The position numbers and the translations under genes are program-made. Positions 16,828 through 25,580 of a stretch of 41,300 nucleotides of DNA are shown piece after piece; the stretch's first letter is position 1; the number at the start of each line of letters is the position of its first letter. The notes beneath the pieces were generated by a model. The model did no database searches, was not told where the DNA came from, and saw nothing but the letters and a program-made list of their open reading frames with translations. This stretch comes from Candidatus Yanofskyibacteriota bacterium (GTDB lineage Bacteria; Patescibacteriota; Minisyncoccia; 2-02-FULL-40-12; GWA2-44-9). The stretch lies in NCBI GenBank assembly GCA_023245235.1, contig JAHFKT010000006.1, positions 1 to 41,300 on the forward strand. Direction: 5' to 3'.

Positions 16828-17850
16828 ATGACACAGGCAAGGAACGCCGTGCTGCGCGTCTTCTTCATGTTGTTTGTGCTGTCCGTCACCTCGTCAGTAT
16901 CCGCGCAAGATGACTTCAAGCGCGGGCTGATCGTTGACGAGCCGCAACTGTCGCGCTCAACATTCACCAATTGGGATGACATCCGGATCACGTATCCGGT
17001 GCGTTACCTGGACGGCTACGAGCCGCAATACGACAAAGGTCCGTCGGCCGCAAGCTTTGCGCCATTTGAACTGCTTGGCGAGCCTGAATATCAGAAGACC
17101 CACAAGGTCGGCCGTGAGAACTATGAAGAATGGACCTATCATCTGCGCTATGCGGGTAAGGAAAAAGAAGAGATGGAAGTTCCTGAACAGACCTTCTACT
17201 ATCTGAAGCTCCAGGCGAGCAAGGATAAGAAGGATTTGGAACTCCGCTCGTTCAAATCCCCCGTGTTCAAGTTGAAGTATGTCAGCGTTCTTACGAAAGA
17301 GGCCGACGACATCAAGGATCCGATCGACTTGGGTTCATACCAGTCCCGGTCTTACCGATTGATCGCGCTATCGATTCTGGGATTTCTGTGCACCGCCTCG
17401 GCGGTCATTGTTCTCGGATTCAGGAAGCCAATCGTTGCGGTCGCTGAACATCAGGGCCGGCTGGAACGGGTACGTTCCAGGGGCGCCAGCAGGAAAGAGT
17501 TCCTCGCCGCTATCAGTTCTGGAACTCCGCTCAATGTGGCCCGGTTTCATCAAGCTTTACGTCGCCTGATCCAGGCATACAGTCCCGATGTGCTCAACTC
17601 TGACACCGCACGGGATATCGTACAAAAGCTGAAAGTCAAACCGGCCGACAGCGAAGTATTGATCCTCCAGTGTTTGGCCGGCTCACTACTGGAGTATGAG
17701 GACAGCGAGACCGGACGATCTCAACAGAAGATCGATCTTGTTACGGAACACCGCGACTTGAAAGCGCTGGTCGATAAACTCGGCTGGCGTCAACAGCTTC
17801 AGGCGGAATTGCATCGCCTCTATACTGACTTGAGGCGCAAACGCTCATGA
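16828..17850 (+). CDS. Membrane protein, MxaA-like by position and architecture
   Basis: Signal peptide, extracytoplasmic beta-rich region, one TM (~aa 180-200), cytoplasmic C-terminal domain; overlaps the next gene (ATGA). Confidence 0.7.
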   Translation: MTQARNAVLRVFFMLFVLSVTSSVSAQDDFKRGLIVDEPQLSRSTFTNWDDIRITYPVRYLDGYEPQYDKGPSAASFAPFELLGEPEYQKTHKVGRENYEEWTYHLRYAGKEKEEMEVPEQTFYYLKLQASKDKKDLELRSFKSPVFKLKYVSVLTKEADDIKDPIDLGSYQSRSYRLIALSILGFLCTASAVIVLGFRKPIVAVAEHQGRLERVRSRGASRKEFLAAISSGTPLNVARFHQALRRLIQAYSPDVLNSDTARDIVQKLKVKPADSEVLILQCLAGSLLEYEDSETGRSQQKIDLVTEHRDLKALVDKLGWRQQLQAELHRLYTDLRRKRS

Positions 17851-18992
17851 GCACCTGGCAAACGATCAGAGAGCTCGTCATGAGCCAGCTGGTAAGTCTT
17901 ATCAATACCGACTGGCACTTTGTTCATTTCAGGCATACCCGTTTCGTGCTGACCCTTGCCGTAGTATTCGCTGTCGGTGGCCTGCTTCTGCAATTCATCC
18001 GAAGGCGGAAGGGCAGGGTCTTCTATAGCGGGTCAGGATTCGCATTAGAACGGTCAGAGAAGGCGGGACTGCTCTACCGCTGCCTCAGGGCGCTTCCACT
18101 GGTTCTGGTGTTGAGCGCCCTTTTGTTTCATGGCCTGGTTGCCGCCGACCCGTACATCGTAGTCGGCGATAATTCGGAAGTGGTCCGGTCGCGCCTGGTC
18201 ATGTATCTGGTCGACGCTTCCACGTCGATGGCATGGCGGTTCAGGAATTATCCCCAATCGCGGGCGGAGATCGTTCAGGACTTCCTGCTTAATCTTCTTG
18301 AGAAACGAAGACCAAAGCATGACTCGGTCGCTATCGTGCGTTTTGAGACCACCGCCGATGTTATCAGCGATTTCACGGATAGCGTCGACAGTCAGCGGTA
18401 CTTTCTTTACAGCATGCCGATGGTGGTCACTTTCCCGAACGCCAAAAGCGATTTTCCGGGCAGTTGGGTGCTCACTCACGGCGTACTGGAAGCGGGATAC
18501 GGCCATGGCAGCACCCGTCTTGATCGGGGACTGGAAGCCTCCTATAAACATTTCGATGCCCGGGCCGATCAACGGATCAAGGACCGCAGTATCGTCATCG
18601 TCACTGACGGTGCGGCGGATACAGATCCGGAGAATGAGTTCAAGGAACTTCAAAAACGCCATATTATTCCGTACTTAGTGTTCATCGAACCGGACCTGGA
18701 GGTCGAACACAAGTATTCCGGAGACGCGATGTTCCAGGTCAAAAAGGCCTCCGCCGAAAAGGTCCAGCAGCTGGTCCGCCGGTCCGGAGGACAGGTGTTT
18801 CAGGCGGGGGATAAGCAATCCCTGCAGGCTATCAGCGATAAGCTTGATGCACTGCAGCCGTCCATCACGGAGACCAAGCATTACTCCAACGAGATCCCGG
18901 TCTATCAGCGCTTTGAGATCGCCTCACTGTTCTGCCTGATACTGGCCGGACTGATGAAGCTCTTGCTCATCTCATTCCAGCGGGTTGCATAG
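17847..18992 (+). CDS. VWA-domain membrane protein (MxaC-like by position)
   Basis: MIDAS DASTS in LVMYLVDASTSM; SIVIVTDGAADTDP; TM at both ends. Confidence 0.85.
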   Translation: MSTWQTIRELVMSQLVSLINTDWHFVHFRHTRFVLTLAVVFAVGGLLLQFIRRRKGRVFYSGSGFALERSEKAGLLYRCLRALPLVLVLSALLFHGLVAADPYIVVGDNSEVVRSRLVMYLVDASTSMAWRFRNYPQSRAEIVQDFLLNLLEKRRPKHDSVAIVRFETTADVISDFTDSVDSQRYFLYSMPMVVTFPNAKSDFPGSWVLTHGVLEAGYGHGSTRLDRGLEASYKHFDARADQRIKDRSIVIVTDGAADTDPENEFKELQKRHIIPYLVFIEPDLEVEHKYSGDAMFQVKKASAEKVQQLVRRSGGQVFQAGDKQSLQAISDKLDALQPSITETKHYSNEIPVYQRFEIASLFCLILAGLMKLLLISFQRVA

Positions 18993-19014
18993 CCCCGACA
19001 GCGGTCGGGGCTAT
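18993..19014 (+). terminator. Terminator-like hairpin
   Basis: GCCCCGAC-AGCG-GTCGGGGC, weak T tract. Confidence 0.5.
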
Positions 19015-19018
19015 TATA

Positions 19019-19047
19019 TTGACAGGACGATACTTTATCGGTAGTTT
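19019..19047 (+). promoter_or_regulatory. Sigma70-type promoter
   Basis: TTGACA-N17-TAGTTT. Confidence 0.5.
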
Positions 19048-19070
19048 TTATGTAAGTTTTTTCACAATCA

Positions 19071-19823
19071 ATGAATATCAGGTCAAGACTAAGCATCAAG
19101 AGATTGATCCTCGTAAGCGTTTCTTTGGCAGTGCTGTTCTTGGGATGGGCCCTCCCGTTCCAGGCCGGCATGTATTGGTGGCACGTGAATGCGTACAGTA
19201 AGTACGTTTCCCGTTCCAATCAGGTCGCCGCTGAACATGAACTGGCGACATTGCAGAAGCTCTATGAAACTTCGCAAAAATATCATCTTGACGGCCTGGC
19301 TAACCGGTATGTCTTCGATGACTTCACCCGGTTCGATGCCGCCTATAACTACATGACCGGCGACTTCGATAAGGTCCATGCGAAGTTACTGAACGGCCAG
19401 GATTTTCAGAGCTGCTACATGCGCGGCAACGCGAAGTGGCGCATGGCCCAAGACCAATTTCGCCAGGGCTTGAACCTTCAGGACAAGGAACAGCGGATGA
19501 AGCTGATGAAGCGCGGAGATGAACTTGCCCAAAGCACGAAAGATGACTATCTCTGCGCGCTCAAGGAAGACCGCGACCATACCTTGCCGCCGAGCTGGAA
19601 CTACGATATCACCACCGATGACGGGGCTCGTATGCGGGCATTGATGCCCAAACCGGGCAAGATCATCATCCTCCTCGGTGACGAGAAAGATGACGGTGAC
19701 GGTACCGAGGGTCTGAAGGGTCCCCGGATCCATCCCAATGGCTCCGACAGTAAAGACGTGGACAAGAAAGGCGGCGGTGACTCCAAGGGCAGAGGACTTC
19801 CCGGCATTCGCCGGAAAAGCTGA
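19071..19823 (+). CDS. Single-TM protein (MxaK-like by position)
   Basis: N-terminal TM, helical region (CYMRGNAKWRMAQDQFRQGLNLQDKEQRM), charged Gly/Asp/Lys-rich tail; TGATG overlap with the next gene. Confidence 0.7.
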   Translation: MNIRSRLSIKRLILVSVSLAVLFLGWALPFQAGMYWWHVNAYSKYVSRSNQVAAEHELATLQKLYETSQKYHLDGLANRYVFDDFTRFDAAYNYMTGDFDKVHAKLLNGQDFQSCYMRGNAKWRMAQDQFRQGLNLQDKEQRMKLMKRGDELAQSTKDDYLCALKEDRDHTLPPSWNYDITTDDGARMRALMPKPGKIIILLGDEKDDGDGTEGLKGPRIHPNGSDSKDVDKKGGGDSKGRGLPGIRRKS

Positions 19824-20845
19824 TGGGGTTCGTCTCCGATCTGTTTCGGCAGCTTACGTTTGCCGAACCGTCATATTTCGTTCTTTGGCCGACCGTAGTG
19901 ATGATCGGTCTGGCGGTCGCATCGGCGCTTGTAGCCAAGCGGCTGTTGCGGCCTAAGGCTTCCCGACATTCCCGATACCGGATATTTCATAAAGAACTGC
20001 CCTGGCTGGCGGCGATCATTATCGCCGCCGGTCAGATCGTGATTCTTGCCCGGCCTCAATTGCCTGCCGGATTCAAGATCGCCAAGGCGCCCGTGGATAT
20101 CATTGTTGCCTGGGATGACTCGCCGTCAATGACAGCAAAAGATGTTCGGCCGAATCGGCTGGAGGTCGCAAAAAGCATCATCTTTTCGATGATTTCGAGC
20201 GATTCAGTTCAAACCGGTGACCGGATGATGCTGATCCTGTTCGGACGCGACGCCCGTTCCCGGATGCCGCTCTCGAGCGATAAAAAAGATTTTGTGACCA
20301 AGGTCGCCGAGGTCGTGGTGCCCGGGATCTATTATGACGATGCCTCGACCGATACCAGCATTGTCACGGTCCTGTCATTCATTCCGCAGGTCCTTGATGC
20401 GCAGGATAAGTTTGAGCATAACAGCTCAGCATCCCGTCGTATCGTGATCCTTCTTTCCGATGGCGATGATGATGCAAAGGTTCCGGTTCGGATGAACCTT
20501 GCCCTGCAGGAACTGCACAGTCGTCATATTCCGGTCTATTGCATCGGGGTCGGGACTGTTACCGGTGCGCAGGTTAAGTTCAAGGTAGCCGTTGATAAAC
20601 AGATACTGGAGTTTGAGGATCGGACACAGCTTCGTCCGGAAGTTCTGGTGCCGATCGCCCAGGTCACCGGAGGCAGATCGATGATGACCGAGTCTGATAA
20701 GCCGGCCGTCCAGAGTTTTCTGGCCAATGCCATCGAATCGAACCGGCCGGTCATGCCGCATTTGGTTCCCACCGGCTCGAAAGATTCCTGGTGGGAGTTC
20801 TCGGTGGCACTCCTGGTGCTATCATTCCTGGCACTTGTTCTGTAA
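19823..20845 (+). CDS. VWA-domain membrane protein (MxaL-like by position)
   Basis: DDSPSM MIDAS; RRIVILLSDGDDDAKVP; TM segments at both ends. Confidence 0.85.
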   Translation: MGFVSDLFRQLTFAEPSYFVLWPTVVMIGLAVASALVAKRLLRPKASRHSRYRIFHKELPWLAAIIIAAGQIVILARPQLPAGFKIAKAPVDIIVAWDDSPSMTAKDVRPNRLEVAKSIIFSMISSDSVQTGDRMMLILFGRDARSRMPLSSDKKDFVTKVAEVVVPGIYYDDASTDTSIVTVLSFIPQVLDAQDKFEHNSSASRRIVILLSDGDDDAKVPVRMNLALQELHSRHIPVYCIGVGTVTGAQVKFKVAVDKQILEFEDRTQLRPEVLVPIAQVTGGRSMMTESDKPAVQSFLANAIESNRPVMPHLVPTGSKDSWWEFSVALLVLSFLALVL

Positions 20846-20848
20846 TAC

Positions 20849-20873
20849 GCCGACACCATGTCGGCTTTTTGTT
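20849..20873 (+). terminator. Intrinsic terminator
   Basis: GCCGACACCATGTCGGC-TTTTTG. Confidence 0.8.
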
Positions 20874-20885
20874 TCCTTGCGGTAA

Positions 20886-20912
20886 ACAAAAAGCCGCTTT
20901 CGTAGGCGGCTA
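20886..20912 (-). terminator. Intrinsic terminator for the convergent gene
   Basis: Minus strand AGCCGCC-TACGAA-AGCGGCT-TTTTG. Confidence 0.7.
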
Positions 20913-21338
20913 GTGAACTTGAATGCTGTCAGTCGCTATTTTTTCGTTACCGTTGCTTTTCGTAACTGTCGCCCGGGCGACATAATTACCCTGGTCGAGC
21001 TGATATTCGTATCGGAACGAGGCGATTGCCCGCTCACCTTCCAGGTCTACTTCGGAACTGCGAACGGCGTACCCTTGGCCACCGTCGGACATATCCAGCA
21101 CTTCAACACGAAGGTGCCGGTTCAGAACATTGCGGTCAACATGTACCTCGAGTCTGACATAGGCCGTATGTCCCGGCGGTGCGATGGTCATATTGGGCCG
21201 CGCTTTTATGGTAACGTTGTCCGGGATAGCCACCTCTGAGGGAGGTCCGGGCGTTGTTTGTACGTGAATTGTCTTATGACAACCGGTGAGCATGATTGCG
21301 GTGCTCACCGCGAGGACAAGCCTCACGAGCACCCGCAT
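20910..21338 (-). CDS. Lipoprotein of unknown function
   Basis: Lipobox IMLTGC; beta-rich C-terminal domain. Confidence 0.75.
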   Translation of the reverse strand: MRVLVRLVLAVSTAIMLTGCHKTIHVQTTPGPPSEVAIPDNVTIKARPNMTIAPPGHTAYVRLEVHVDRNVLNRHLRVEVLDMSDGGQGYAVRSSEVDLEGERAIASFRYEYQLDQGNYVARATVTKSNGNEKIATDSIQVH

Positions 21339-21392
21339 TTTTATTCAAGGATCTAATATTTCGATCGTGCGCCGTTATATGCAAGATGTCAA

Positions 21393-21420
21393 TTGGCTCG
21401 GGCGTTCTGTATGGTACAAT
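21393..21420 (+). promoter_or_regulatory. Sigma70-type promoter
   Basis: TTGGCT-N16-TACAAT with TGG extended -10. Confidence 0.5.
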
Positions 21421-21433
21421 GCGGCCATCGGTC

Positions 21434-21532
21434 ATGATACGAAGGATTATTTACGGCGTGATCGTTATCGTACTCACCGTTCTTTATTACAGCTTTGAAA
21501 TCAATCTCGGAATGCGACTATTTCCGCGTTGA
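21434..21532 (+). CDS. Single-TM microprotein, 32 aa (MIRRIIYGVIVIVLTVLYYSFEINLGMRLFPR)
   Basis: Own promoter upstream and terminator GCCGGC…GCCGGC downstream. Confidence 0.5.
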   Translation: MIRRIIYGVIVIVLTVLYYSFEINLGMRLFPR

Positions 21533-21600
21533 GACCGGCTTTCAGCCGGCCTTTATTTTAATGATATCCCGTGGTATCGTATTGCCGCACCCTTAACACT

Positions 21601-22440
21601 ATGGGCAATATCCAGCGACAAAACGAAGCCGAAGCCGCGGCGCAGAAGATCAGACAGGCATTCGGTCTGCCGGAAGGGTATGACCATGCCGGCGTCGGAT
21701 TAGTTCTCGGCACCGGCTGGGGAGACGCGCTCAATATCGAAAATCGGCAAGAACTGGATTTCCGGGAGATCGGCGGCTTTCAAACCCTCGGCAGTCTCGA
21801 GGGTCACGCCCGGAAGGTTGTCTACGGAACCATCGCCGGTAAAGAAGTCCTCGCCCTTCAGGGCCGGGTCCATCTGAACGAAGGGCACACGCCCGACATT
21901 CCGCTGATGGTGCGCCTCCAAACCGAGATGCTGCTCCGGATGGGTGTGCGGAATCTTATCGTGACCAGTGCCGTCGGCAGTTTGCGCAAGCATGTAGCGG
22001 TCGGCGACATCGCCATCGTCGAGAGCTTTATCACGCTCTTTGCGCCCGCCATGCCCTTGTGGGCCGGCGAGTTCTGCTCACCTGAGGACATGCTTGATCC
22101 GAATCTGGTTGTTCTTGCCGCCAACGCCTGCGGGGCAAGCGATCTACAACCATGGCCCAAAATGAATCACGCCATGGTCCGCGGACCTTTCTTTGAGGGC
22201 CGCAAGAACGATAAGGGGATATTAAAACGATTGGGCGCCGACGTAGTCGGTATGAGCATGCTTCCCGAAGCCTGCGTAGCGGCCGTGTACGGGGTTAAGG
22301 TTCTCGGGCTGGGATTTGTGACCAACAACGACACCGAGGTCCATTCCCATGAGGACAACATCGCCCGGGCCAAGAAGAATCAGGCCAAGCTGGCCTCACT
22401 CCTGGATACCATCGTTCATGACATTCCGAATGCCGGCTGA
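21601..22440 (+). CDS. Purine nucleoside phosphorylase (trimeric-type PNP family)
   Basis: GVGLVLGTGWGDAL; LQGRVHLNEGHTP; LIVTSAVGSL; GMSMLPEACVAAVYGVKVLGLGFVTN. Confidence 0.9.
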   Translation: MGNIQRQNEAEAAAQKIRQAFGLPEGYDHAGVGLVLGTGWGDALNIENRQELDFREIGGFQTLGSLEGHARKVVYGTIAGKEVLALQGRVHLNEGHTPDIPLMVRLQTEMLLRMGVRNLIVTSAVGSLRKHVAVGDIAIVESFITLFAPAMPLWAGEFCSPEDMLDPNLVVLAANACGASDLQPWPKMNHAMVRGPFFEGRKNDKGILKRLGADVVGMSMLPEACVAAVYGVKVLGLGFVTNNDTEVHSHEDNIARAKKNQAKLASLLDTIVHDIPNAG

Positions 22441-22467
22441 TCGGAGTAGTTTCTCGGCCGTGCTTTA

Positions 22468-22500
22468 GCCGGCCCGGGAACCTCTGTGGCCGGCTTTTTC
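22468..22500 (+). terminator. Intrinsic terminator
   Basis: AGCCGGCC…GGCCGGCT-TTTT. Confidence 0.7.
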
Positions 22501-22501
22501 A

Positions 22502-22529
22502 TTGACCCGACGCCTCCATCTGTTATAAT
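22502..22529 (+). promoter_or_regulatory. Sigma70-type promoter
   Basis: TTGACC-N16-TATAAT. Confidence 0.7.
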
Positions 22530-22578
22530 TGAACGTATATTTCCTACTTGTATGACTGCCTGACTGTCGCCGCATTTT

Positions 22579-23376
22579 ATGAATATCATTGAGGTCAAAA
22601 ATCTTATCAAAAAATTCGGTAATGAACTCATAGCTGTTGACGATGTCTCTTTCGATGTCCAAAGAGGAGAGATATTTGCGTTTCTCGGGCCGAATGGTGC
22701 GGGCAAGTCAACGACCATAAAGATGCTGACCACACTGCTTCATCCGACCGGCGGTTCGATACGGCTCAATGACCACGATCCGGCCCGCGAAGCTGATGCG
22801 GTCAGGCATTCCTTCGGCATTGTCTTTCAGGATCCGAGCTTGGACGATGAGCTGACCGCATATGAGAACATGGAGTTCCACGGGGTCCTGTACAGCGTTC
22901 CCAAGGCTACTCGACGCGAGCGGATAGAACAGCTTCTGAAGTTCGTTGAACTATGGGACCGCAAGGATGACCTGGTAAAACAGTTCTCCGGCGGTATGAA
23001 GCGCCGCCTTGAGATAGCCCGTGGCCTGCTTCATCATCCGAAGATACTGTTCCTGGACGAACCGACGCTTGGGCTGGATCCCCAGACCAGGAACCATATG
23101 TGGAACTACCTTAAAGAGCTTAATACGAAAGAGGGCATTACGATATTTTTCACTACTCATTATATGGAAGAAGCCGACCGTATCGCTCAGCGAATCGCCA
23201 TCATTGACCATGGCAAGATCATCGCATCCGGCACGCCTGAAGAATTGAAATCCCAAGCCGGTAAAGAGACACTTGAAGAAGCATTCCTGTCATTTACCGG
23301 CAAGACTATCCGCGAAGAAAGCGGCGGCGGGCTGGACTCCATGCGCCAGCACCGGCGTATGTGGACCCGACGATAA
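22579..23376 (+). CDS. ABC transporter ATP-binding protein (DrrA/multidrug-export type)
   Basis: Walker A GPNGAGKST; signature FSGGMKRRLEIARGL; Walker B ILFLDEPTLGLDP. Confidence 0.93.
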   Translation: MNIIEVKNLIKKFGNELIAVDDVSFDVQRGEIFAFLGPNGAGKSTTIKMLTTLLHPTGGSIRLNDHDPAREADAVRHSFGIVFQDPSLDDELTAYENMEFHGVLYSVPKATRRERIEQLLKFVELWDRKDDLVKQFSGGMKRRLEIARGLLHHPKILFLDEPTLGLDPQTRNHMWNYLKELNTKEGITIFFTTHYMEEADRIAQRIAIIDHGKIIASGTPEELKSQAGKETLEEAFLSFTGKTIREESGGGLDSMRQHRRMWTRR

Positions 23377-23380
23377 TATT

Positions 23381-24127
23381 ATGAGCACTATCTATATTCT
23401 TTGGCTGAGACAATTAAAGCGGTATGTCCGTTCCCGTTCCCGTATCATCGGGTCTTTAGGCCAGCCCATCCTATTCCTTCTCTCGCTTGGGTACGGGTTC
23501 GGACCGATATTCCAGCGGGCGGGCCAGGGCAACTATCTTGAGTTTCTTGCACCCGGCATTATCGGGATGAGCATCATCTTTACGTCCATTTTCTCCGGTA
23601 TGGAGATCATCTGGGACCGTCAGTTCGGATTTTTGAAAGAAACCCTGGTGGCACCGGTATCGCGGTTCAATATCATGATCGGTCGGACGCTCGGCGGCGC
23701 TACCGTCGCTACGTTTCAAGGCATTATCGTTTTTGTTATCGCGGTCATTGCCGGCTTCCGGCCGTATCATTGGGGGATGGTGCCGGGTGCGATATTGATG
23801 ATGCTTCTGGTGTCGCTGCTGTTCACTGCGCTTGGCACAGCGGTTGCTTCGCTCCTTGAAGATATGCAGGGATTTCAACTCATCATTAATTTTCTGGTCA
23901 TGCCCATGTTTTTTCTTTCCGGAGCATTGTTTCCGCTCCAGGGTCTCCCGGCCGCTATTGATATCATTGCCCGTATCGACCCGCTTTCGTACGGCGTGGA
24001 TGGATTCCGGGCGTTATTGGTCAATACGAGCCATTTCGGCCTCGTCCAGGATATCGGTATTCTAGGCATCGTGACGGCGGCCTTTCTTCTTATCGGCAGC
24101 TACTTCTTTTCTAGGATTCAAGTATAG
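23381..24127 (+). CDS. ABC-2 type transporter permease
   Basis: Follows the ATPase; multiple TMs; ATG at 23381 preferred. Confidence 0.88.
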   Translation: MSTIYILWLRQLKRYVRSRSRIIGSLGQPILFLLSLGYGFGPIFQRAGQGNYLEFLAPGIIGMSIIFTSIFSGMEIIWDRQFGFLKETLVAPVSRFNIMIGRTLGGATVATFQGIIVFVIAVIAGFRPYHWGMVPGAILMMLLVSLLFTALGTAVASLLEDMQGFQLIINFLVMPMFFLSGALFPLQGLPAAIDIIARIDPLSYGVDGFRALLVNTSHFGLVQDIGILGIVTAAFLLIGSYFFSRIQV

Positions 24128-24185
24128 AACTCAGTCTTGCGATTATTTTTCGGAACGCCTACAATCCATCGCAGGACCTTTTATA

Positions 24186-24743
24186 ATGGCCGACATATCC
24201 AGGGACCCACCCGCCTTGTTCTTTAAAGAACATCTTGAAGAGGCGGTTCAGAAACACCGGCTCATTCTCAGCGAATCCGTGATGTTCTATACCGTGACGC
24301 TATTATCTTCGATCGGTAACCGCAGGTTTCTGGAGGAACCGCTTGGTGAACGCCTTGTCCGGGCGGATAGTGAGACCGGCCCGGAGCGGCTGCAACTCTT
24401 GCGGACAACCGGCGATGACGCGCTATTGATCACCGGCTTCTGGTCGAACTCGTTGAACCGCCGGATGATCTCGCTCAATTACTTCATTGACATTGGTGTT
24501 CGGGCATATGAAGTTTTAGGCGACGAAGACAAAGGCACTCTTGGGGATACGTTCCGGGAACTCGCCGAGAAGTTCATGCCTTTAGCCGATGCGATAGAAG
24601 AGGTTAGCTCCCGGGTTTCGCTCACCGACGTGCGTAATATTCTTGCCACGTACGAGCGATGGCAAAAGACAAGAAGCCGTCGGTTGGCCAAACGGCTGGC
24701 CGATATGGGTATCCAGGTCGTGGCGATATCAAAAGCGCAATGA
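24186..24743 (+). CDS. Hypothetical protein
   Basis: 185 aa helical ORF followed by a terminator. Confidence 0.7.
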   Translation: MADISRDPPALFFKEHLEEAVQKHRLILSESVMFYTVTLLSSIGNRRFLEEPLGERLVRADSETGPERLQLLRTTGDDALLITGFWSNSLNRRMISLNYFIDIGVRAYEVLGDEDKGTLGDTFRELAEKFMPLADAIEEVSSRVSLTDVRNILATYERWQKTRSRRLAKRLADMGIQVVAISKAQ

Positions 24744-24744
24744 C

Positions 24745-24771
24745 AACTCCGCCGAAAGCGGAGTTTTTGAT
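24745..24771 (+). terminator. Intrinsic terminator
   Basis: AACTCCGC-CGAAA-GCGGAGTTTTTG. Confidence 0.75.
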
Positions 24772-24799
24772 TTCTTGCGGCGATGGTACAATAGATGTA

Positions 24800-25195
24800 A
24801 TGAATTCCAATAAGCCAGTCATCAGTGACCGATTCTGGAGATACCTGACTAATTTCTGGTGCCTGGTTTGCTATGCCGCGATCGGATACGATTTCATATA
24901 CGACCACGCCCTCGGCGAACTCCTGCCCTCCATTCTTGTCGTCTATGTGGCCCTGCTGACCCTTTTTGTGGGAGCCAAAGAGTTCGAACGCTGGTATGAT
25001 ATCCACGAGAGCCGTCATCCGGGCGAAGTGTTCGTTATCGGCTGGACGATACTGATCTTCGGTATTATCGGGGCGAAGGTCATTCTGCATAAAACCTATG
25101 CCATACCCGGCGAGGTGATCTCCACCTATATTGCCGTATTGAGCATTCTGGCCATCACTCAAAAATCAAAAGCATTAGTCGGCCACCGGCATTAA
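24800..25195 (+). CDS. Membrane protein of unknown function
   Basis: Several TMs; ATG at 24800 (MNSNKPV…) preferred over the upstream start. Confidence 0.65.
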   Translation: MNSNKPVISDRFWRYLTNFWCLVCYAAIGYDFIYDHALGELLPSILVVYVALLTLFVGAKEFERWYDIHESRHPGEVFVIGWTILIFGIIGAKVILHKTYAIPGEVISTYIAVLSILAITQKSKALVGHRH

Positions 25196-25211
25196 TTGAT
25201 CTTCTTCGAAA

Positions 25212-25547
25212 ATGGAACTCAAGCAACTTACGCGAAAAGCAAAAACCATCAAAAAAGCCTACGATGAGTTTAATCGCCGGTCGCGGAAACCGGTCTGGAC
25301 GGCGGATTCGTATGTCCAGGGGTTGGTCGGCGATGTCGGCGATCTGACCAAGCTGACGGCGGCATATCTCAAGAGGCCGAACCGCGACGGTTCAAAAAAG
25401 ATCCGCCATGAACTTGCGGACTGTCTCTGGTCGATCATCATGATCGCCCAGGAGTTGGGCATCGATCTGGAAGAAGAATTGCTGATAAACATGGATTATC
25501 TGGAACAAAAGCTGTACGAACGGGTAAAGAATCGTCCGGGCCGTTGA
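25212..25547 (+). CDS. MazG-like nucleotide pyrophosphohydrolase family protein
   Basis: GLVGDVGDLTKL … RHELADCLWSIIMIAQELGIDLEEE. Confidence 0.75.
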   Translation: MELKQLTRKAKTIKKAYDEFNRRSRKPVWTADSYVQGLVGDVGDLTKLTAAYLKRPNRDGSKKIRHELADCLWSIIMIAQELGIDLEEELLINMDYLEQKLYERVKNRPGR

Positions 25548-25571
25548 TTTTGGAAGCTATGATGCTATAAT
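25544..25571 (+). promoter_or_regulatory. Sigma70-type promoter
   Basis: TTGATT-N16-TATAAT. Confidence 0.6.
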
Positions 25572-25580
25572 CAATATCTT

